In this document: in pieces, positions 7,327 through 15,713 of the stretch | Layout: every line of letters starts with the position of its first letter | How positions within the stretch are numbered: the first letter of the stretch is position 1 | Assembly: GCA_947176765.1 (NCBI GenBank) | Contig: CAMWRX010000003.1 | Location: 17,198 to 81,197, forward strand | From: an uncultured bacterium | GTDB taxonomy: Bacteria > Bacillota > Clostridia > Oscillospirales > Oscillospiraceae | Reading direction: 5' to 3' | Length of the DNA: 64,000 nucleotides | The notes under the pieces: generated by a model | The model's database searches: none | The model's input: only the letters and a program-made list of their open reading frames with translations | What the model was told of the DNA's origin: nothing | Translations under genes and position numbers: made by a program

Positions 7327-7746
7327 ATGGCTGACTTGAAAATTTTATCTAAGAGGCTTATCGAGGTCAGAAAAAGTAACGGATATACTCGTAAGCGGTT
7401 AGCGGAAGAATTGAACCGCCCATACCGTACAATTACGAATTACGAGACAGGCGAACATGAGCCTGGCCATAAGTATCTTATTGAAATTGCGGAAAAATTC
7501 GCCGTTACCACAGATTACCTTTTAGGGTTATCCGACGACCCACACAAAACATCTGACGAAGCAAAAAAATCCCCCAGCACAGCCGAAGCTGCACCGGGGG
7601 AAGATCATATTTCTTTGGAGGAATCAAACCGCCTGCTGGTCGCCCTCGGCCTTATCGAGGAGGGACAAGACCTCTCCAATGATGATCTGGCGTTTCTGGA
7701 GCACATCATCGGCTTGTTGGACGCTTGGTTTGGAAAGCGCAAGTAA
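7327..7746 (+). CDS. XRE-family prophage repressor
   Basis: 139 residues from ATG 7327 behind AAAAGGGAGGG. Residues 5-62 form an XRE HTH (LSKRLIEVRKSNGYTRKRLAEELNRPYRTITNYETGEHEP...TTDYLLGL). A Ser/Pro/Ala linker follows, then an acidic C-terminal helical region (LEESNRLLVALGLIEEGQDLSNDDLAFLEHIIGLLDAWF) seen in Firmicute prophage repressors and probably used for oligomerisation. There is no LexA-like peptidase domain, so induction probably uses another signal. A consensus promoter and the three shared operators suggest it maintains lysogeny and autoregulates. Confidence 0.8.
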   Translation: MADLKILSKRLIEVRKSNGYTRKRLAEELNRPYRTITNYETGEHEPGHKYLIEIAEKFAVTTDYLLGLSDDPHKTSDEAKKSPSTAEAAPGEDHISLEESNRLLVALGLIEEGQDLSNDDLAFLEHIIGLLDAWFGKRK

Positions 7747-7989
7747 AGCATTATATACCGCCTTTGGGTTTTTGCAAGAATTGAGTATTTCGTTAAATCG
7801 CCTGCAATTAACCTGTTCCATTTTCTCATTCCCCTTCTGCGATGCCGTCCGTTTGTTCCATATTATAATACAACAGTTCGATTCAGTCAAGGAGAATTTT
7901 TCTTTATTTGTGCCTGTTTATAGGGTACTATTCTGTGATATAGTCATCCATCCGCTAGGGAGCGATAAAACAGAGAGGAGAAGCAAAAA

Positions 7990-8727
7990 ATGAGCAATAA
8001 ATTAAAAAAATGCAAATTCTGCCATTCTGATATTCAAAAAAAAGAGAAGGTATGCCCAAATTGCGGCCGAAAAGTAAAGCGTCATGGCTGGGTGTTTCCT
8101 CTTTTTGTGGTTATTGTCCTCTGCGTTGCGTTCAGTGCAGCGGTCAACTCCAAGTCCTCCTCTGGTGGCAGTTCTGCATCAAGAACCACACTTGGAAAAG
8201 CAATGGAGCTGTCTGTAGAGCAGGAAGCGACCATGATTGATGTTTTTACTCAATGCGGCATAGGTGAAATTACATCTGCCGTTAAGTTTCAGGGCGGAGA
8301 AGGCCACACATCGTACCATCTTAAAGACAAAGAAACTTCCGCTTATAAATCTGGAACCATCGTTGTTTGGGTTACGGATGAAACAAAAACCGTTGAATCT
8401 ATCTATTTTAAAGATCACGATATCTATTTAGACGGTGCTGTAGTGGCTCAAATTACAGATTTCTATGTAAACTCAACTGATCGAGACAATTACCGGGTTG
8501 CAGCTCAATTAGCCGTAAATCAGCTTTTGAATTATCCTGATACGGCAAAATATCCAGCAATCAGTGGCTGGGTGTTTGGCATAGAGGACAATATTGTGAT
8601 CGTCCAATCTTCTGTAAAAGCCAAAAATGCTTTTAATATGGAAGACAATCTTTCTTTCCAGGTGAAATTCGAGAGCGGAAATATTATTTCTCTGATTTTG
8701 GACGGGAAAGAATACATATCCCAATGA
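7990..8727 (+). CDS. Zinc-ribbon membrane-anchored protein
   Basis: 245 residues from ATG 7990 behind GAGAGGAG. The N-terminus is a zinc ribbon (CKFCHSDIQKKEKVCPNCGRK, residues 8-28), followed by one membrane helix (WVFPLFVVIVLCVAFSAAV, about 34-52), a Ser/Gly linker and a roughly 180-residue domain expected outside the cell. Base composition is AT-richer than the flanking chromosome, as in phage morons. The outer domain is not recognised. It lies between repressor and integrase, the usual spot for lysogenic-conversion genes, and overlaps the next small gene as ATGA. Confidence 0.6.
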   Translation: MSNKLKKCKFCHSDIQKKEKVCPNCGRKVKRHGWVFPLFVVIVLCVAFSAAVNSKSSSGGSSASRTTLGKAMELSVEQEATMIDVFTQCGIGEITSAVKFQGGEGHTSYHLKDKETSAYKSGTIVVWVTDETKTVESIYFKDHDIYLDGAVVAQITDFYVNSTDRDNYRVAAQLAVNQLLNYPDTAKYPAISGWVFGIEDNIVIVQSSVKAKNAFNMEDNLSFQVKFESGNIISLILDGKEYISQ

Positions 8728-8885
8728 CCACCACCATCCTGGATGAATACATCCTTCCCGTCCTCACCCGCTACATAGACCGCTACCGCTGGAGTTGGAA
8801 TATCTCCATGCGGCTCATCAATAAATACTACGGGACGGAGTATACGGAAAAGCAGCTAAAGAAGCTGTACAGGCAAGCAAAATAA
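8724..8885 (+). CDS. Small phage protein (53 aa)
   Basis: ATG 8724 overlaps the preceding stop (ATGA) and the frame runs to TAA 8885. The product MTTTILDEYILPVLTRYIDR and onward is basic and aromatic-rich and ends in a predicted helix (TEYTEKQLKKLYRQAK). Translational coupling and a terminator right behind it support expression. The end resembles small Clostridiales phage proteins found before integrase genes, but no function is known. Confidence 0.55.
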   Translation: MTTTILDEYILPVLTRYIDRYRWSWNISMRLINKYYGTEYTEKQLKKLYRQAK

Positions 8886-8887
8886 AA

Positions 8888-8960
8888 TCCCCGCCCCGGT
8901 GCTGCAACACCGAGGCGGGGAACGAGGGCAGAAAGCTTTGCTGGCACTCTGCCCTTTTAT
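8888..8960 (+). terminator. Double hairpin terminator before integrase
   Basis: First hairpin ccccgcc...ggcgggg (8888-8920), then gggcaga...tctgccc (8926-8954) followed by TTTTATT. It ends the repressor/zinc-ribbon unit. Confidence 0.75.
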
Positions 8961-9004
8961 TGTAATGCTCTTTTTCCTAAATTGCAATAGGAGGATTGAT
9001 TTTT

Positions 9005-10228
9005 ATGGCAAGACGTCCTGAATTCTACTACGATGAAAAGAAAGGCTATTACCGCAAGCGGGTTAAACTGGCCTCTGGCGTCTATAAGGACGTTCGGGCC
9101 AAGACCAAAGAAGAGTTGCGCAAAAAGCTCTACGACCTGGAGACCGCCCAACGGATGGGCCTGATCCTGGACGACAAAACGACAGTCGCGGAACTGGCGG
9201 CCCAGTGGTACAATAACCGCAAAGATGGCTTGTCACTCTCCCGTCGGGAGGACTATTGCAGCGCCATCAATATCCGCATCTGCCCGGTCCTGGGGGCTAT
9301 GAAGGTTCGGGACGTGAAGCCGGAGCACTGCCAGCGGGTCATGGCCCAGTGCACAGGACTGTCGTTCTCCACTCAGCAAAAGACCGTCAGCGCCATGAAG
9401 CAGATCTTCGAGTGCGCAGTGGACAACGGCCTGATCCTGCGCTCTCCAGCGGAGAAAATCAAGCCCGGCGGCGCGAAGCCCAAAGAAAAAACCGCCCTGA
9501 CCGTGGAGCAGTGCGCTCGGCTGGAGGCGGCTGTGAAAGGGACTCGGGCATATATCTTCGTCATGCTGGGCCTATATGCGGGCCTGCGCCGAGAAGAGAT
9601 CTGCGGGCTCCAATGGAGCGACATCGACTTGAAGGCCGACCCACCCAGACTGACTGTAAACAACGCTATGCGATTCTCTGGCGGCAAAGCTGAATTCCCT
9701 GCGCCTCTGAAATCAAGAGCCGCTCACCGCACTATCCCGCTGCCGCCCAACCTGAGCGCCGCGCTGGCAGAAGAAAGGAGACGGAGCAACAGTTTCTTCG
9801 TAATCCATGCTACCGATGGGCAGCACATCAGCTTCCAGGGGATGAGGAATATCATCGGGATCATAGATCGGCGCGCCCCCATGTCCGAAACGAAAAAGGC
9901 GAAACGGGAGGCCAGGGAGAAGGAGCTGGGTAGAGCTATCGCCCCGCGTAAGACTCAAAAAAACATCACGAAGATTGATTTTAGGCCCACGCCCCATCAG
10001 CTGCGGCATACCTACATCACTCGATTGATCGAGGGTGGCTTGGACATAAAGAAAGTGCAGTATTTGGCGGGGCACGATGACATCAGGATGACTTTGAACG
10101 TGTATAGCCATGTCATGAACAATAGCCCTGAGAGCCTTATCGATGCAGTCTCTTCAGCACTTTCGGGGCAAAGTTCGGGGCAAAATGAAAAATCGAACAC
10201 TGGGAAAGTACTGAATATCAACGGTTAG
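9005..10228 (+). CDS. int: Tyrosine-type site-specific integrase
   Basis: 407 residues from ATG 9005, ten bases after AGGAGG. N-terminal arm-binding domain (RRPEFYYDEKKGYYRKRVKL, AP2-like), SAM-like core-binding domain (about 60-155) and catalytic domain with Arg in YAGLRREE (about 195), HQLRH (about 330), the AGHDD histidine and nucleophile Tyr in VYSHV (about 366). All catalytic residues are present, so it should be active. It ends 17 bases before the tRNA-Val 3' fragment, which is the expected target. It belongs to the phage/ICE integrases that insert into tRNA 3' ends. Confidence 0.95.
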   Translation: MARRPEFYYDEKKGYYRKRVKLASGVYKDVRAKTKEELRKKLYDLETAQRMGLILDDKTTVAELAAQWYNNRKDGLSLSRREDYCSAINIRICPVLGAMKVRDVKPEHCQRVMAQCTGLSFSTQQKTVSAMKQIFECAVDNGLILRSPAEKIKPGGAKPKEKTALTVEQCARLEAAVKGTRAYIFVMLGLYAGLRREEICGLQWSDIDLKADPPRLTVNNAMRFSGGKAEFPAPLKSRAAHRTIPLPPNLSAALAEERRRSNSFFVIHATDGQHISFQGMRNIIGIIDRRAPMSETKKAKREAREKELGRAIAPRKTQKNITKIDFRPTPHQLRHTYITRLIEGGLDIKKVQYLAGHDDIRMTLNVYSHVMNNSPESLIDAVSSALSGQSSGQNEKSNTGKVLNING

Positions 10229-10244
10229 ACGGTTTTTTAGGCTA

Positions 10245-10292
10245 TGCTTGACGTGCGGGAGGTCACAGGTTCAAGTCCTGTATCGTCCACCA
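10245..10292 (+). other. Attachment site: 3' half of tRNA-Val(GAC)
   Basis: The sequence gcttgacgtgcgggaggtc followed by a T-arm (ACAGG TTCAAGT CCTGT) and ATCGTCCACCA is the 3' half of a tRNA whose anticodon loop reads GAC, i.e. tRNA-Val. No 5' half precedes it: the integrase tail and unrelated sequence do. It is therefore the chromosomal fragment left by integration in the anticodon-loop region, and the intact gene should be at the far left end of the element. Confidence 0.85.
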
Positions 10293-10293
10293 A

Positions 10294-10354
10294 GGCAGTC
10301 GGCAGACTGTCAGGACCCGTCGTTCGCCGCAAGGCGAATGACGGTCCTTTTTTT
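10294..10354 (+). terminator. tRNA-Val downstream hairpin and terminator
   Basis: A hairpin GGCAGTC-ggca-GACTGTC directly after the CCA is followed by a 12-base-pair stem (ccgtcgttcgcc / ggcgaatgacgg, GCAA loop) and TTTTTTT. A near-identical two-hairpin unit follows tRNA-Tyr at 58260, which confirms that this sequence is chromosomal and the element ends before it. Confidence 0.8.
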
Positions 10355-10396
10355 GCAGACCTATAGCTGGGCGCATTTTTCTCATCAGCGCAAAGC

Positions 10397-10435
10397 AAAA
10401 ATCCGCTTGAAATCGCAAGATTTCAAGCGGATTTT
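10397..10435. terminator. Perfect bidirectional terminator
   Basis: aaaatccgcttgaaatc-GCAA-gatttcaagcggatttt, a 17-base-pair perfect stem with A/T tracts on both sides. It closes the leftward fructan operon. The remaining 10436-10663 holds no gene; a minus-strand frame there reads like the tail of an old integrase (about 10430-10510), perhaps a relic. Confidence 0.8.
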
Positions 10436-10663
10436 CTTGTTCTCGGAACTTTTTGTGTGATCCTCTTTCTGTGCTTTTCCCTTGACCACAGCTTTGACCA
10501 CAGTCAGAAAAAATCTGTCCCGCCCGGAACGGCTGTGCCGACCTCTCGCCTACTTTCTTCAAAAATAAGATGTCCTTCTTTTTTGAAGAGGAGAGACTCC
10601 TATCGGTGGTTCGTTTGGCTATTGCGCGGAACAGATTGGGAAGCGCTTCAGCGCTGCGGAGCA

Positions 10664-11635
10664 TCACCAATAACTCTTTACCAGTTCCTCCACCTGCTCC
10701 TTCTCAGGCATGGAGCGGATTGCTCCCTTTCTGGTCGTAACCAGATAAGCCGCCGTATTGGCGAAGCGGAGCATATCGGCGAGATCCGCTTCCGTCAAAC
10801 CCTCCAGCCCGCGCTCCAGCACGAAATTCAGCACACAGGCGCAGAACGTATCCCCCGCGCCGGTGGTCTCAATGGTGCCGCCCAGCTTCACGCCGGGGAC
10901 ATAACAGTGCTTGTCCTCATAGTAGGAGTAGCTGCCGTCCGCCCCCGCCGTAATGTTCAGCAGTTTCAGGTTCGGATAGTCCCCGCGAAGAATCTCCGCG
11001 CCGCGGTCAAAGTCTGTTTCACCGGTCATGAACTCAACTTCGTTGTCGGCGATCTTCACCACATCGCTGTGGGCCAGGCCCCAGCCTATCTGGGCTTTGG
11101 CCTCCTCCAGGCTCTCCCAAAGCGGGGGGCGGAGATTTGGGTCAAAGGAGATGATCGCCCCGCTGCGCTTCGCGGCCTCAACGGCCTTCATCGTGGCCTC
11201 TCTCACACCCTCATGGGTCATGGAGAGTGTCCCGAAGTGGAATATCCTGGCGTTTTCGATGCGCTCCAGGGGGAGTTCATCGGCATGCAGCATCATATCC
11301 GCACCGGGGTTTCTGTAAAAGGAGAAATCACGGTCGCCGCCAGCCAGCGTCTGGACAAAGGCCAGCGTTGTCCTGGCGTCCCGGTCGATGAGAAGGGCAT
11401 CCATATTGATGCCGGCCTGCTCACCCGCCCCGCGGAGCAGGCGTCCAAACATATCGTCGCCCACCTTGCCGATGAAGGCGCAGGTCTTATGGAGCTTGCG
11501 GAGCATCGCCAGCACATTGCAGGGGGCGCCGCCGGGATTTGCCTCAAAAATGGAATTGCCCTGGGCGCTCTCACCGTTTACGGTGAAGTCGATCAAAAGC
11601 TCGCCAAGTGCTACCATGTCAAATCGATCACTCAT
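10664..11635 (-). CDS. scrK: Fructokinase (PfkB family)
   Basis: 323 residues from ATG 11635 behind GAGGAGG. PfkB signature 1 (GGAPCNVLAMLRKL...AFIGKVGDDMFG) and the C-terminal signature with catalytic Asp (TTGAGDTFCACVLN, about 265-275) are present. It phosphorylates the fructose released by the two GH32 enzymes of the same operon; fructokinase is favoured over other ribokinase-family activities by this context. It is the last gene of the leftward fructan operon, 11 bases after the cytosolic GH32, and is followed by a perfect terminator. Cytoplasmic. Confidence 0.85.
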   Translation of the reverse strand: MSDRFDMVALGELLIDFTVNGESAQGNSIFEANPGGAPCNVLAMLRKLHKTCAFIGKVGDDMFGRLLRGAGEQAGINMDALLIDRDARTTLAFVQTLAGGDRDFSFYRNPGADMMLHADELPLERIENARIFHFGTLSMTHEGVREATMKAVEAAKRSGAIISFDPNLRPPLWESLEEAKAQIGWGLAHSDVVKIADNEVEFMTGETDFDRGAEILRGDYPNLKLLNITAGADGSYSYYEDKHCYVPGVKLGGTIETTGAGDTFCACVLNFVLERGLEGLTEADLADMLRFANTAAYLVTTRKGAIRSMPEKEQVEELVKSYW

Positions 11636-11646
11636 GTCTTTCCTCC

Positions 11647-13140
11647 TCAGTCCACGATCAAATCGTACTTTTCCACATCCATAATCACGCTTCCGTCGGC
11701 CTCGAAGCTGATGGCATTGGCGTTTACATCCGTATAGATCACCGAGGTGGCCGCCTGTTCCCCGTCGTTGACGAACAGCTCCATGCTGTACCTATCCAGC
11801 ACCAGCCGAAGCTTGATCTCCCCCTGCCGGGGCCGGACCAGGAAGTCCCTGACGTTCACGATGTCGTGGGGGACCCCGCAGTGGGTGCGGTCAATGCGGA
11901 CGGTATTGCACTCGGGCTTATACCGCACGGTGGTCATGTACTCCCCATCGCCGGCCACATTGATCTTAAACCAATGGTAGAGCCCATTTTGCACGGCGGG
12001 GCGGACAGTGACGGTCATATCGATCATCCTGCCCTTCACATTCCGCAGCGTCGTCAGGCCGGTGAGCAGCACGTTTTTGTACAGGATCTGATAACTGCGG
12101 CAAGCCTCCAGCTCCCGGACGGGATTCTGGATGAGCCTTCCGTCCTTGACCCCGAGCTCCCGGGGAAAGGTCATCTGGCCAAAGTACTGCGCCCCTTTGC
12201 GCTGGCAGCCTGAAGTCTCCCAGTTCTGCATCCAGGCGATCATCACCCGGCGCCCATCGGGGGTCTCCAGGGTCTGGGGGGCATAAAAGTCGAGGCCGTA
12301 GTCGATGGCCTGCACGTTTTCCCGGACCAAGTGGCACCGCTCCCGGTCGTACTCCCCGATGAGGCATACGGTGCCGTTCCCGGCGTGGAACTCCAGGCCG
12401 ATGGCCGTCATCTCCTGGGGGCTTGTCAGAAGCACATATTTCCCGTCCAGCTGGAAGAAGTCCGGACACTCCCACATCTGCCCATATTGGTTATGGCAGG
12501 CCGCCAAAACGCCGTCGTACTTCCAGGTGGTAAAACAGTCCTTGCTCTCGTACAGGAGGATGGAGCCGCTCCCATCCGCCGGGCGGTTACCCACCACAGC
12601 GTAGTAGGTATCCCCCTCCCGCCAGATCTTCGGGTCCCGAAAATCAACATGACTGCCGCCCTCGGGCAGATCCTCCGCCGAAATTACGGGATTTGCGTCA
12701 AGCTTCTCGTAGTCAACACCGTCGCCGATGGCCAGACACTGGACCTGGCGGTCACAAAGCTCACCGCTCTCCTCCCGCACCTGGCGCACCCCGGTGTACA
12801 TGAGCAGCTGCCTGCCGTCGGGCAGCTCAACGGCGCTGCCGGAGAAGCATCCGTTTTTGTCATACTCCATATCGGGGGCCAGCGCCGCCGGAAGCCGCTC
12901 CCAACGGATGAAATCCCGGGTCTTTACATGGCCCCAGTGCATGGTGTCCCACTTGGTGGAGTAGGGGTTGTACTGGTAGAACAGGTGGTACTCCCCCTGG
13001 TAGACAGAAAAGCCGTTAGGATCGTTCATCCAGCCGATGGTTGGGGTCATATGGAAGGCGGGGCGGTGCTCCTCCTGGACAAAGGGGCCATAGTGGGCCT
13101 CAAATTCCCTGGCCTTTTTCAGTTTCTCGCTCAGCATCAT
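11647..13140 (-). CDS. Cytosolic GH32 beta-fructosidase
   Basis: 497 residues from ATG 13140; the start overlaps the stop of the YesL-like gene. The GH32 five-blade propeller motifs are intact: WMNDPNG (nucleophile Asp), FRDPKIW (transition-state stabiliser) and ECPDFF (acid/base Glu), followed by a C-terminal beta-sandwich. No signal peptide. It should hydrolyse sucrose, sucrose-phosphate or short fructo-oligosaccharides after import. With the ABC transporter upstream rather than a PTS permease, non-phosphorylated fructo-oligosaccharides are the likelier substrate. Family assignment is certain, substrate is inferred. Confidence 0.9.
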   Translation of the reverse strand: MMLSEKLKKAREFEAHYGPFVQEEHRPAFHMTPTIGWMNDPNGFSVYQGEYHLFYQYNPYSTKWDTMHWGHVKTRDFIRWERLPAALAPDMEYDKNGCFSGSAVELPDGRQLLMYTGVRQVREESGELCDRQVQCLAIGDGVDYEKLDANPVISAEDLPEGGSHVDFRDPKIWREGDTYYAVVGNRPADGSGSILLYESKDCFTTWKYDGVLAACHNQYGQMWECPDFFQLDGKYVLLTSPQEMTAIGLEFHAGNGTVCLIGEYDRERCHLVRENVQAIDYGLDFYAPQTLETPDGRRVMIAWMQNWETSGCQRKGAQYFGQMTFPRELGVKDGRLIQNPVRELEACRSYQILYKNVLLTGLTTLRNVKGRMIDMTVTVRPAVQNGLYHWFKINVAGDGEYMTTVRYKPECNTVRIDRTHCGVPHDIVNVRDFLVRPRQGEIKLRLVLDRYSMELFVNDGEQAATSVIYTDVNANAISFEADGSVIMDVEKYDLIVD

Positions 13141-13799
13141 ATGTTCTCCTCGTCGTTGTCATCGGTTTCGCCGGTCTCCCCGGCCAGATCCTCCGGGCGC
13201 ATATGGAGCCGGAACACCTGCTCGGTGGTAAAGCTGCACAGGACAAACACCGCCGCCGGTGTGACAAGGGCCATAAACGGCACCAGCAGCGTCAAGGCAA
13301 GCCCGCCCAAAAGGGGGAGCAGGACCCCAAACACCTTGATGGGATGGAGGGTCATCAGCATGGCCCCATACTGCAAAACCTCGCGGACAGTGCCAGTAAA
13401 TCTGGCGGCGTAGGCCGCTGTATAGACTGTCCAGGTCAGCGCCACACACCAAATGACGATCACAGGCAAGTACAGGATTCCCATCGCCCCGCCGGACAGC
13501 CGGATATACCGAAGGACGAATACGTCCACGGTCAAAAGCGCCATGACAACCAATTCCACCAGCCAAATCAGGGTGGAGCGCTTGAAGTTCTCTTGGAATG
13601 CCCCCCAGAAGCTCCGCCAAAGCGCGCCTTCTTTTTTTCGTATGGAGTGATAGGCCGCGGCGTACATGGCGGTGGTGGACGCCCCTATCGTGACCACGGG
13701 CAGGGAGAACACAAGCCACATCGCGCTCAGGCAGATGCAGTCGCCAATCGCGGTCAGCGCCCCCATGATGGGGCTGTCATAGCTGAATAATCCTTTCAT
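13137..13799 (-). CDS. YesL-like (DUF624) membrane protein
   Basis: 220 residues with five to six predicted membrane helices (for example LSAMWLVFSLPVVTIGASTTAMYAA, IWLVELVVMALLTVDVFVL, VFGVLLPLLGGLALTLLVPFMALVTPAAVF). The N-terminal pattern with conserved SLPVVTIGAS...YAAAYHSIR is that of YesL/DUF624 proteins, which accompany LplABC-type oligosaccharide ABC transporters in Firmicutes; their function is not established. Overlaps the cytosolic GH32 start by four bases. Confidence 0.8.
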   Translation of the reverse strand: MKGLFSYDSPIMGALTAIGDCICLSAMWLVFSLPVVTIGASTTAMYAAAYHSIRKKEGALWRSFWGAFQENFKRSTLIWLVELVVMALLTVDVFVLRYIRLSGGAMGILYLPVIVIWCVALTWTVYTAAYAARFTGTVREVLQYGAMLMTLHPIKVFGVLLPLLGGLALTLLVPFMALVTPAAVFVLCSFTTEQVFRLHMRPEDLAGETGETDDNDEENI

Positions 13800-13840
13800 A
13801 CACTCTCCGACCTTTGACGCCGCGTTACGGCGGTTTTCCT

Positions 13841-13868
13841 GCTCCCGCCCCTTCCGGGGCGGGAGCAG
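13841..13868 (-). other. Intergenic hairpin in fructan operon
   Basis: Perfect 11-base-pair stem gctcccgcccc-TTCC-ggggcgggagc between the surface GH32 and YesL-like genes, without a T-run on the minus strand. Likely an mRNA processing or stability element rather than a terminator. Confidence 0.5.
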
Positions 13869-13886
13869 TGCTGGCAGCTTGATGGT

Positions 13887-15623
13887 TTACGGCCTTGTAT
13901 ACTCCCTCAGGGAGGTAAACAGCACCGCGTTGTTTTCCGCGAAAACCTCTATGGTCTTTCCGCTGGCTCCGTAAAGCCGGACGGTCAGGGATGCCATGCC
14001 GTCGATGTAGAAGATGCCCACCGACCCCTCCTGGATATAGGTGAAGGAGTAAGTTTCCCCAGGCTCAAGATTCACAGCAGTCTCCGTAATGAGGGTGCCG
14101 CCCTCGTTGAACTGGAGGCGGAGCATCCCATCGGCGGGCGAGATAGTGATGAACTTGTTCTTATCGTCCCGCCCGTTGTAGTCAAAGCTGAGGCCGAAGG
14201 AGCCCTGGCCGGTAAAGGTGAACTCGCCGGTGAGCATGAAGCTCTCATAGCAGGTGAAGGCGTCGGCGTAGCTGTAAGCGGAGCCGGACTGCACGAAAGC
14301 GTGGGTGTCCTCGATGGGCAGCGCCCGCCGGACAGAGAAACTGTCCGCGATGCTGTCCACAGGGGCCAGCGCCAGGGATTTGTCGGGCAGCTGCACCAGC
14401 TTCTGGACGGCCAGATTGCCCGCCCACGCGGCCACGTCCTGGGTGGAGGATACCGACTCAGACCGGCGTGCCCAGCCCACCATGTAGACGTTCTCCCCGT
14501 CCTCTACGTGTTTGGCGGCATAGAACAGCTTGCCGTCCAGCCGCACAGGGTCGCCGTAGGGGCCGTAGGGGGTATCGGAGGAGGCATACCAGAGGGTGTC
14601 GTCCTGGGCGGAATAGGTGATGTAATAGGTGTCCCCGATTTTAAATGTATCGCTGCACTCCAGGTTCCAGAAGTCCCCCACGGGGTTGGTGAAGATGATG
14701 CCGTCATAGTGGGCGTTCTCCAGATCCGGGCTCAGGGTGTACTTCAGGATCCGCGCCGTCCCCCCCTGGGAAGCGGTGACCGTCAGGATGATGTTCCCGG
14801 TATCGGGGTCAACGTACGCCTGGGGGTCGCGGAAGTCCTGCTTCTGTCCCAGCTCAGCGGGGGGTGTAATGTCCCAGCCGGCCAGCTTCTCAAAGGACGT
14901 GGGGGTGTCTCCCACCGCCACCATGATCTTCTCGGCGTATTCCAGGATATTGCCGTCCCCATGGCCGGTGTAGAAGAAATAGTATTTCCCATCAACCTTG
15001 ACCACCGAGCCTGTACCGATCCAGCTGTCCTGGCCGCCGGAGTGGGAGGCCTCCAGGATGGACTCGTCATACTCCGTGTAGGTTACAAAATCAGTCGTGG
15101 TGACCAGGTAGGCCGAGTGGTTGTAGGAGTCCCCAGCCTCTTTCAGATAGTAGATGTAATAAACGCCGTCCTCATAGTAGGGCATCGTATCACCCACATA
15201 GGGCTGGCTCACGCCGTCCATCTCCGGCTGGAAGAAGGAGGCGTACTCATAGGCCGTCTCCTGGCTCCCGGGGGTCCTGAGGCTGGAAAAATCCTTGTCG
15301 CCGCCTCCCTCGGAGATGGTGTCCCCGGTGTCCTTGTCCCAGCCGGCATAGAGGGTCATGTCGCTTTTTACCTTGTCCGCGCCCATGTCCCAGGGCTCCG
15401 TCAGCCCCGCGTCCTTAAACCAGCCAAGGAAGGCATAGCCGTCCCTTTGGGGCTCCCCGGGCGCCGTCACCGTCTTGCCGGAGCTGACGGTCTGCTGATC
15501 GTAGGCTGTGCCGGCGGATTTCGCGTCAAAGCTCACCGTGTACTGCTCCGACGAGCAGGAGCACATCAGCAGCGAGATGGTGACACAGATGCCCGCAAGG
15601 CAGGCCGCAGTCTTTTTTTGCAT
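13887..15623 (-). CDS. Surface lipoprotein GH32-type fructanase with InlB-like repeat
   Basis: 578 residues. Signal peptide with lipobox (ISLLMCSCSS). Residues about 30-95 are one Listeria-Bacteroides (InlB B-type) repeat: VSFDAKSAGTAYDQQTV...DGYAFLGWFKD...LYAGWDKD. The propeller follows (about 130-430): a GDTMPYYEDGVYYIYYL motif stands where WMNDPNG is in classical enzymes, FRDPQ is kept, and LECSD replaces ECPD. The last 150 residues form a concanavalin-like beta-sandwich. It is a membrane-anchored exo- or endo-fructanase that feeds the ABC transporter. The divergent catalytic blocks suggest a distant GH32 branch; levan versus inulin specificity cannot be read. Confidence 0.75.
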   Translation of the reverse strand: MQKKTAACLAGICVTISLLMCSCSSEQYTVSFDAKSAGTAYDQQTVSSGKTVTAPGEPQRDGYAFLGWFKDAGLTEPWDMGADKVKSDMTLYAGWDKDTGDTISEGGGDKDFSSLRTPGSQETAYEYASFFQPEMDGVSQPYVGDTMPYYEDGVYYIYYLKEAGDSYNHSAYLVTTTDFVTYTEYDESILEASHSGGQDSWIGTGSVVKVDGKYYFFYTGHGDGNILEYAEKIMVAVGDTPTSFEKLAGWDITPPAELGQKQDFRDPQAYVDPDTGNIILTVTASQGGTARILKYTLSPDLENAHYDGIIFTNPVGDFWNLECSDTFKIGDTYYITYSAQDDTLWYASSDTPYGPYGDPVRLDGKLFYAAKHVEDGENVYMVGWARRSESVSSTQDVAAWAGNLAVQKLVQLPDKSLALAPVDSIADSFSVRRALPIEDTHAFVQSGSAYSYADAFTCYESFMLTGEFTFTGQGSFGLSFDYNGRDDKNKFITISPADGMLRLQFNEGGTLITETAVNLEPGETYSFTYIQEGSVGIFYIDGMASLTVRLYGASGKTIEVFAENNAVLFTSLREYTRP

Positions 15624-15672
15624 CGTTCCTCCGTCCTTTCCGCACGGGTGCTTTGTTCCGATTTTTGTTGTT

Positions 15673-15697
15673 CCCGCCCCCTTCCGGGGGCGGGAAC
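15673..15697 (-). other. Intergenic hairpin in fructan operon
   Basis: Perfect GC-rich stem gttcccgccccc-ttcc-gggggcgggaac between the two lipoprotein genes, lacking a T-run on the minus strand; same design as at 13841. Confidence 0.5.
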
Positions 15698-15713
15698 TGG
15701 GGTGCAGCTTAAA

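Larger units (their letters stand above)
1..10292. mobile_element. Right end of a prophage or integrative element in tRNA-Val
   Basis: The stretch holds a leftward operon of small HTH, methyltransferase, helicase and ATPase genes, a divergent repressor region with operators, and a tyrosine integrase whose stop lies about 17 bases from the 3' half of a tRNA-Val(GAC) gene. That fragment marks the right attachment site at about 10245-10292. The left end lies outside the window and should carry the reconstituted full tRNA-Val gene. No capsid, tail or conjugation gene is visible here, so prophage and integrative conjugative element remain open; the repressor architecture favours a prophage. Confidence 0.85.

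Noticed and set aside
7624..7890. Minus-strand frame with a fair ribosome site (MEQVNCRRFNEILNSCKNPK...)
   Set aside because: About half of it is antisense to the repressor C-terminus, which is conserved on the plus strand. No family recognised, so left out, although it looks more protein-like than most shadows.
10263..10670. Minus-strand frame over the tRNA-Val fragment
   Set aside because: It ends in translated tRNA and crosses two terminators. Only the part near 10430-10510 recalls an integrase tail, too little to call a gene.
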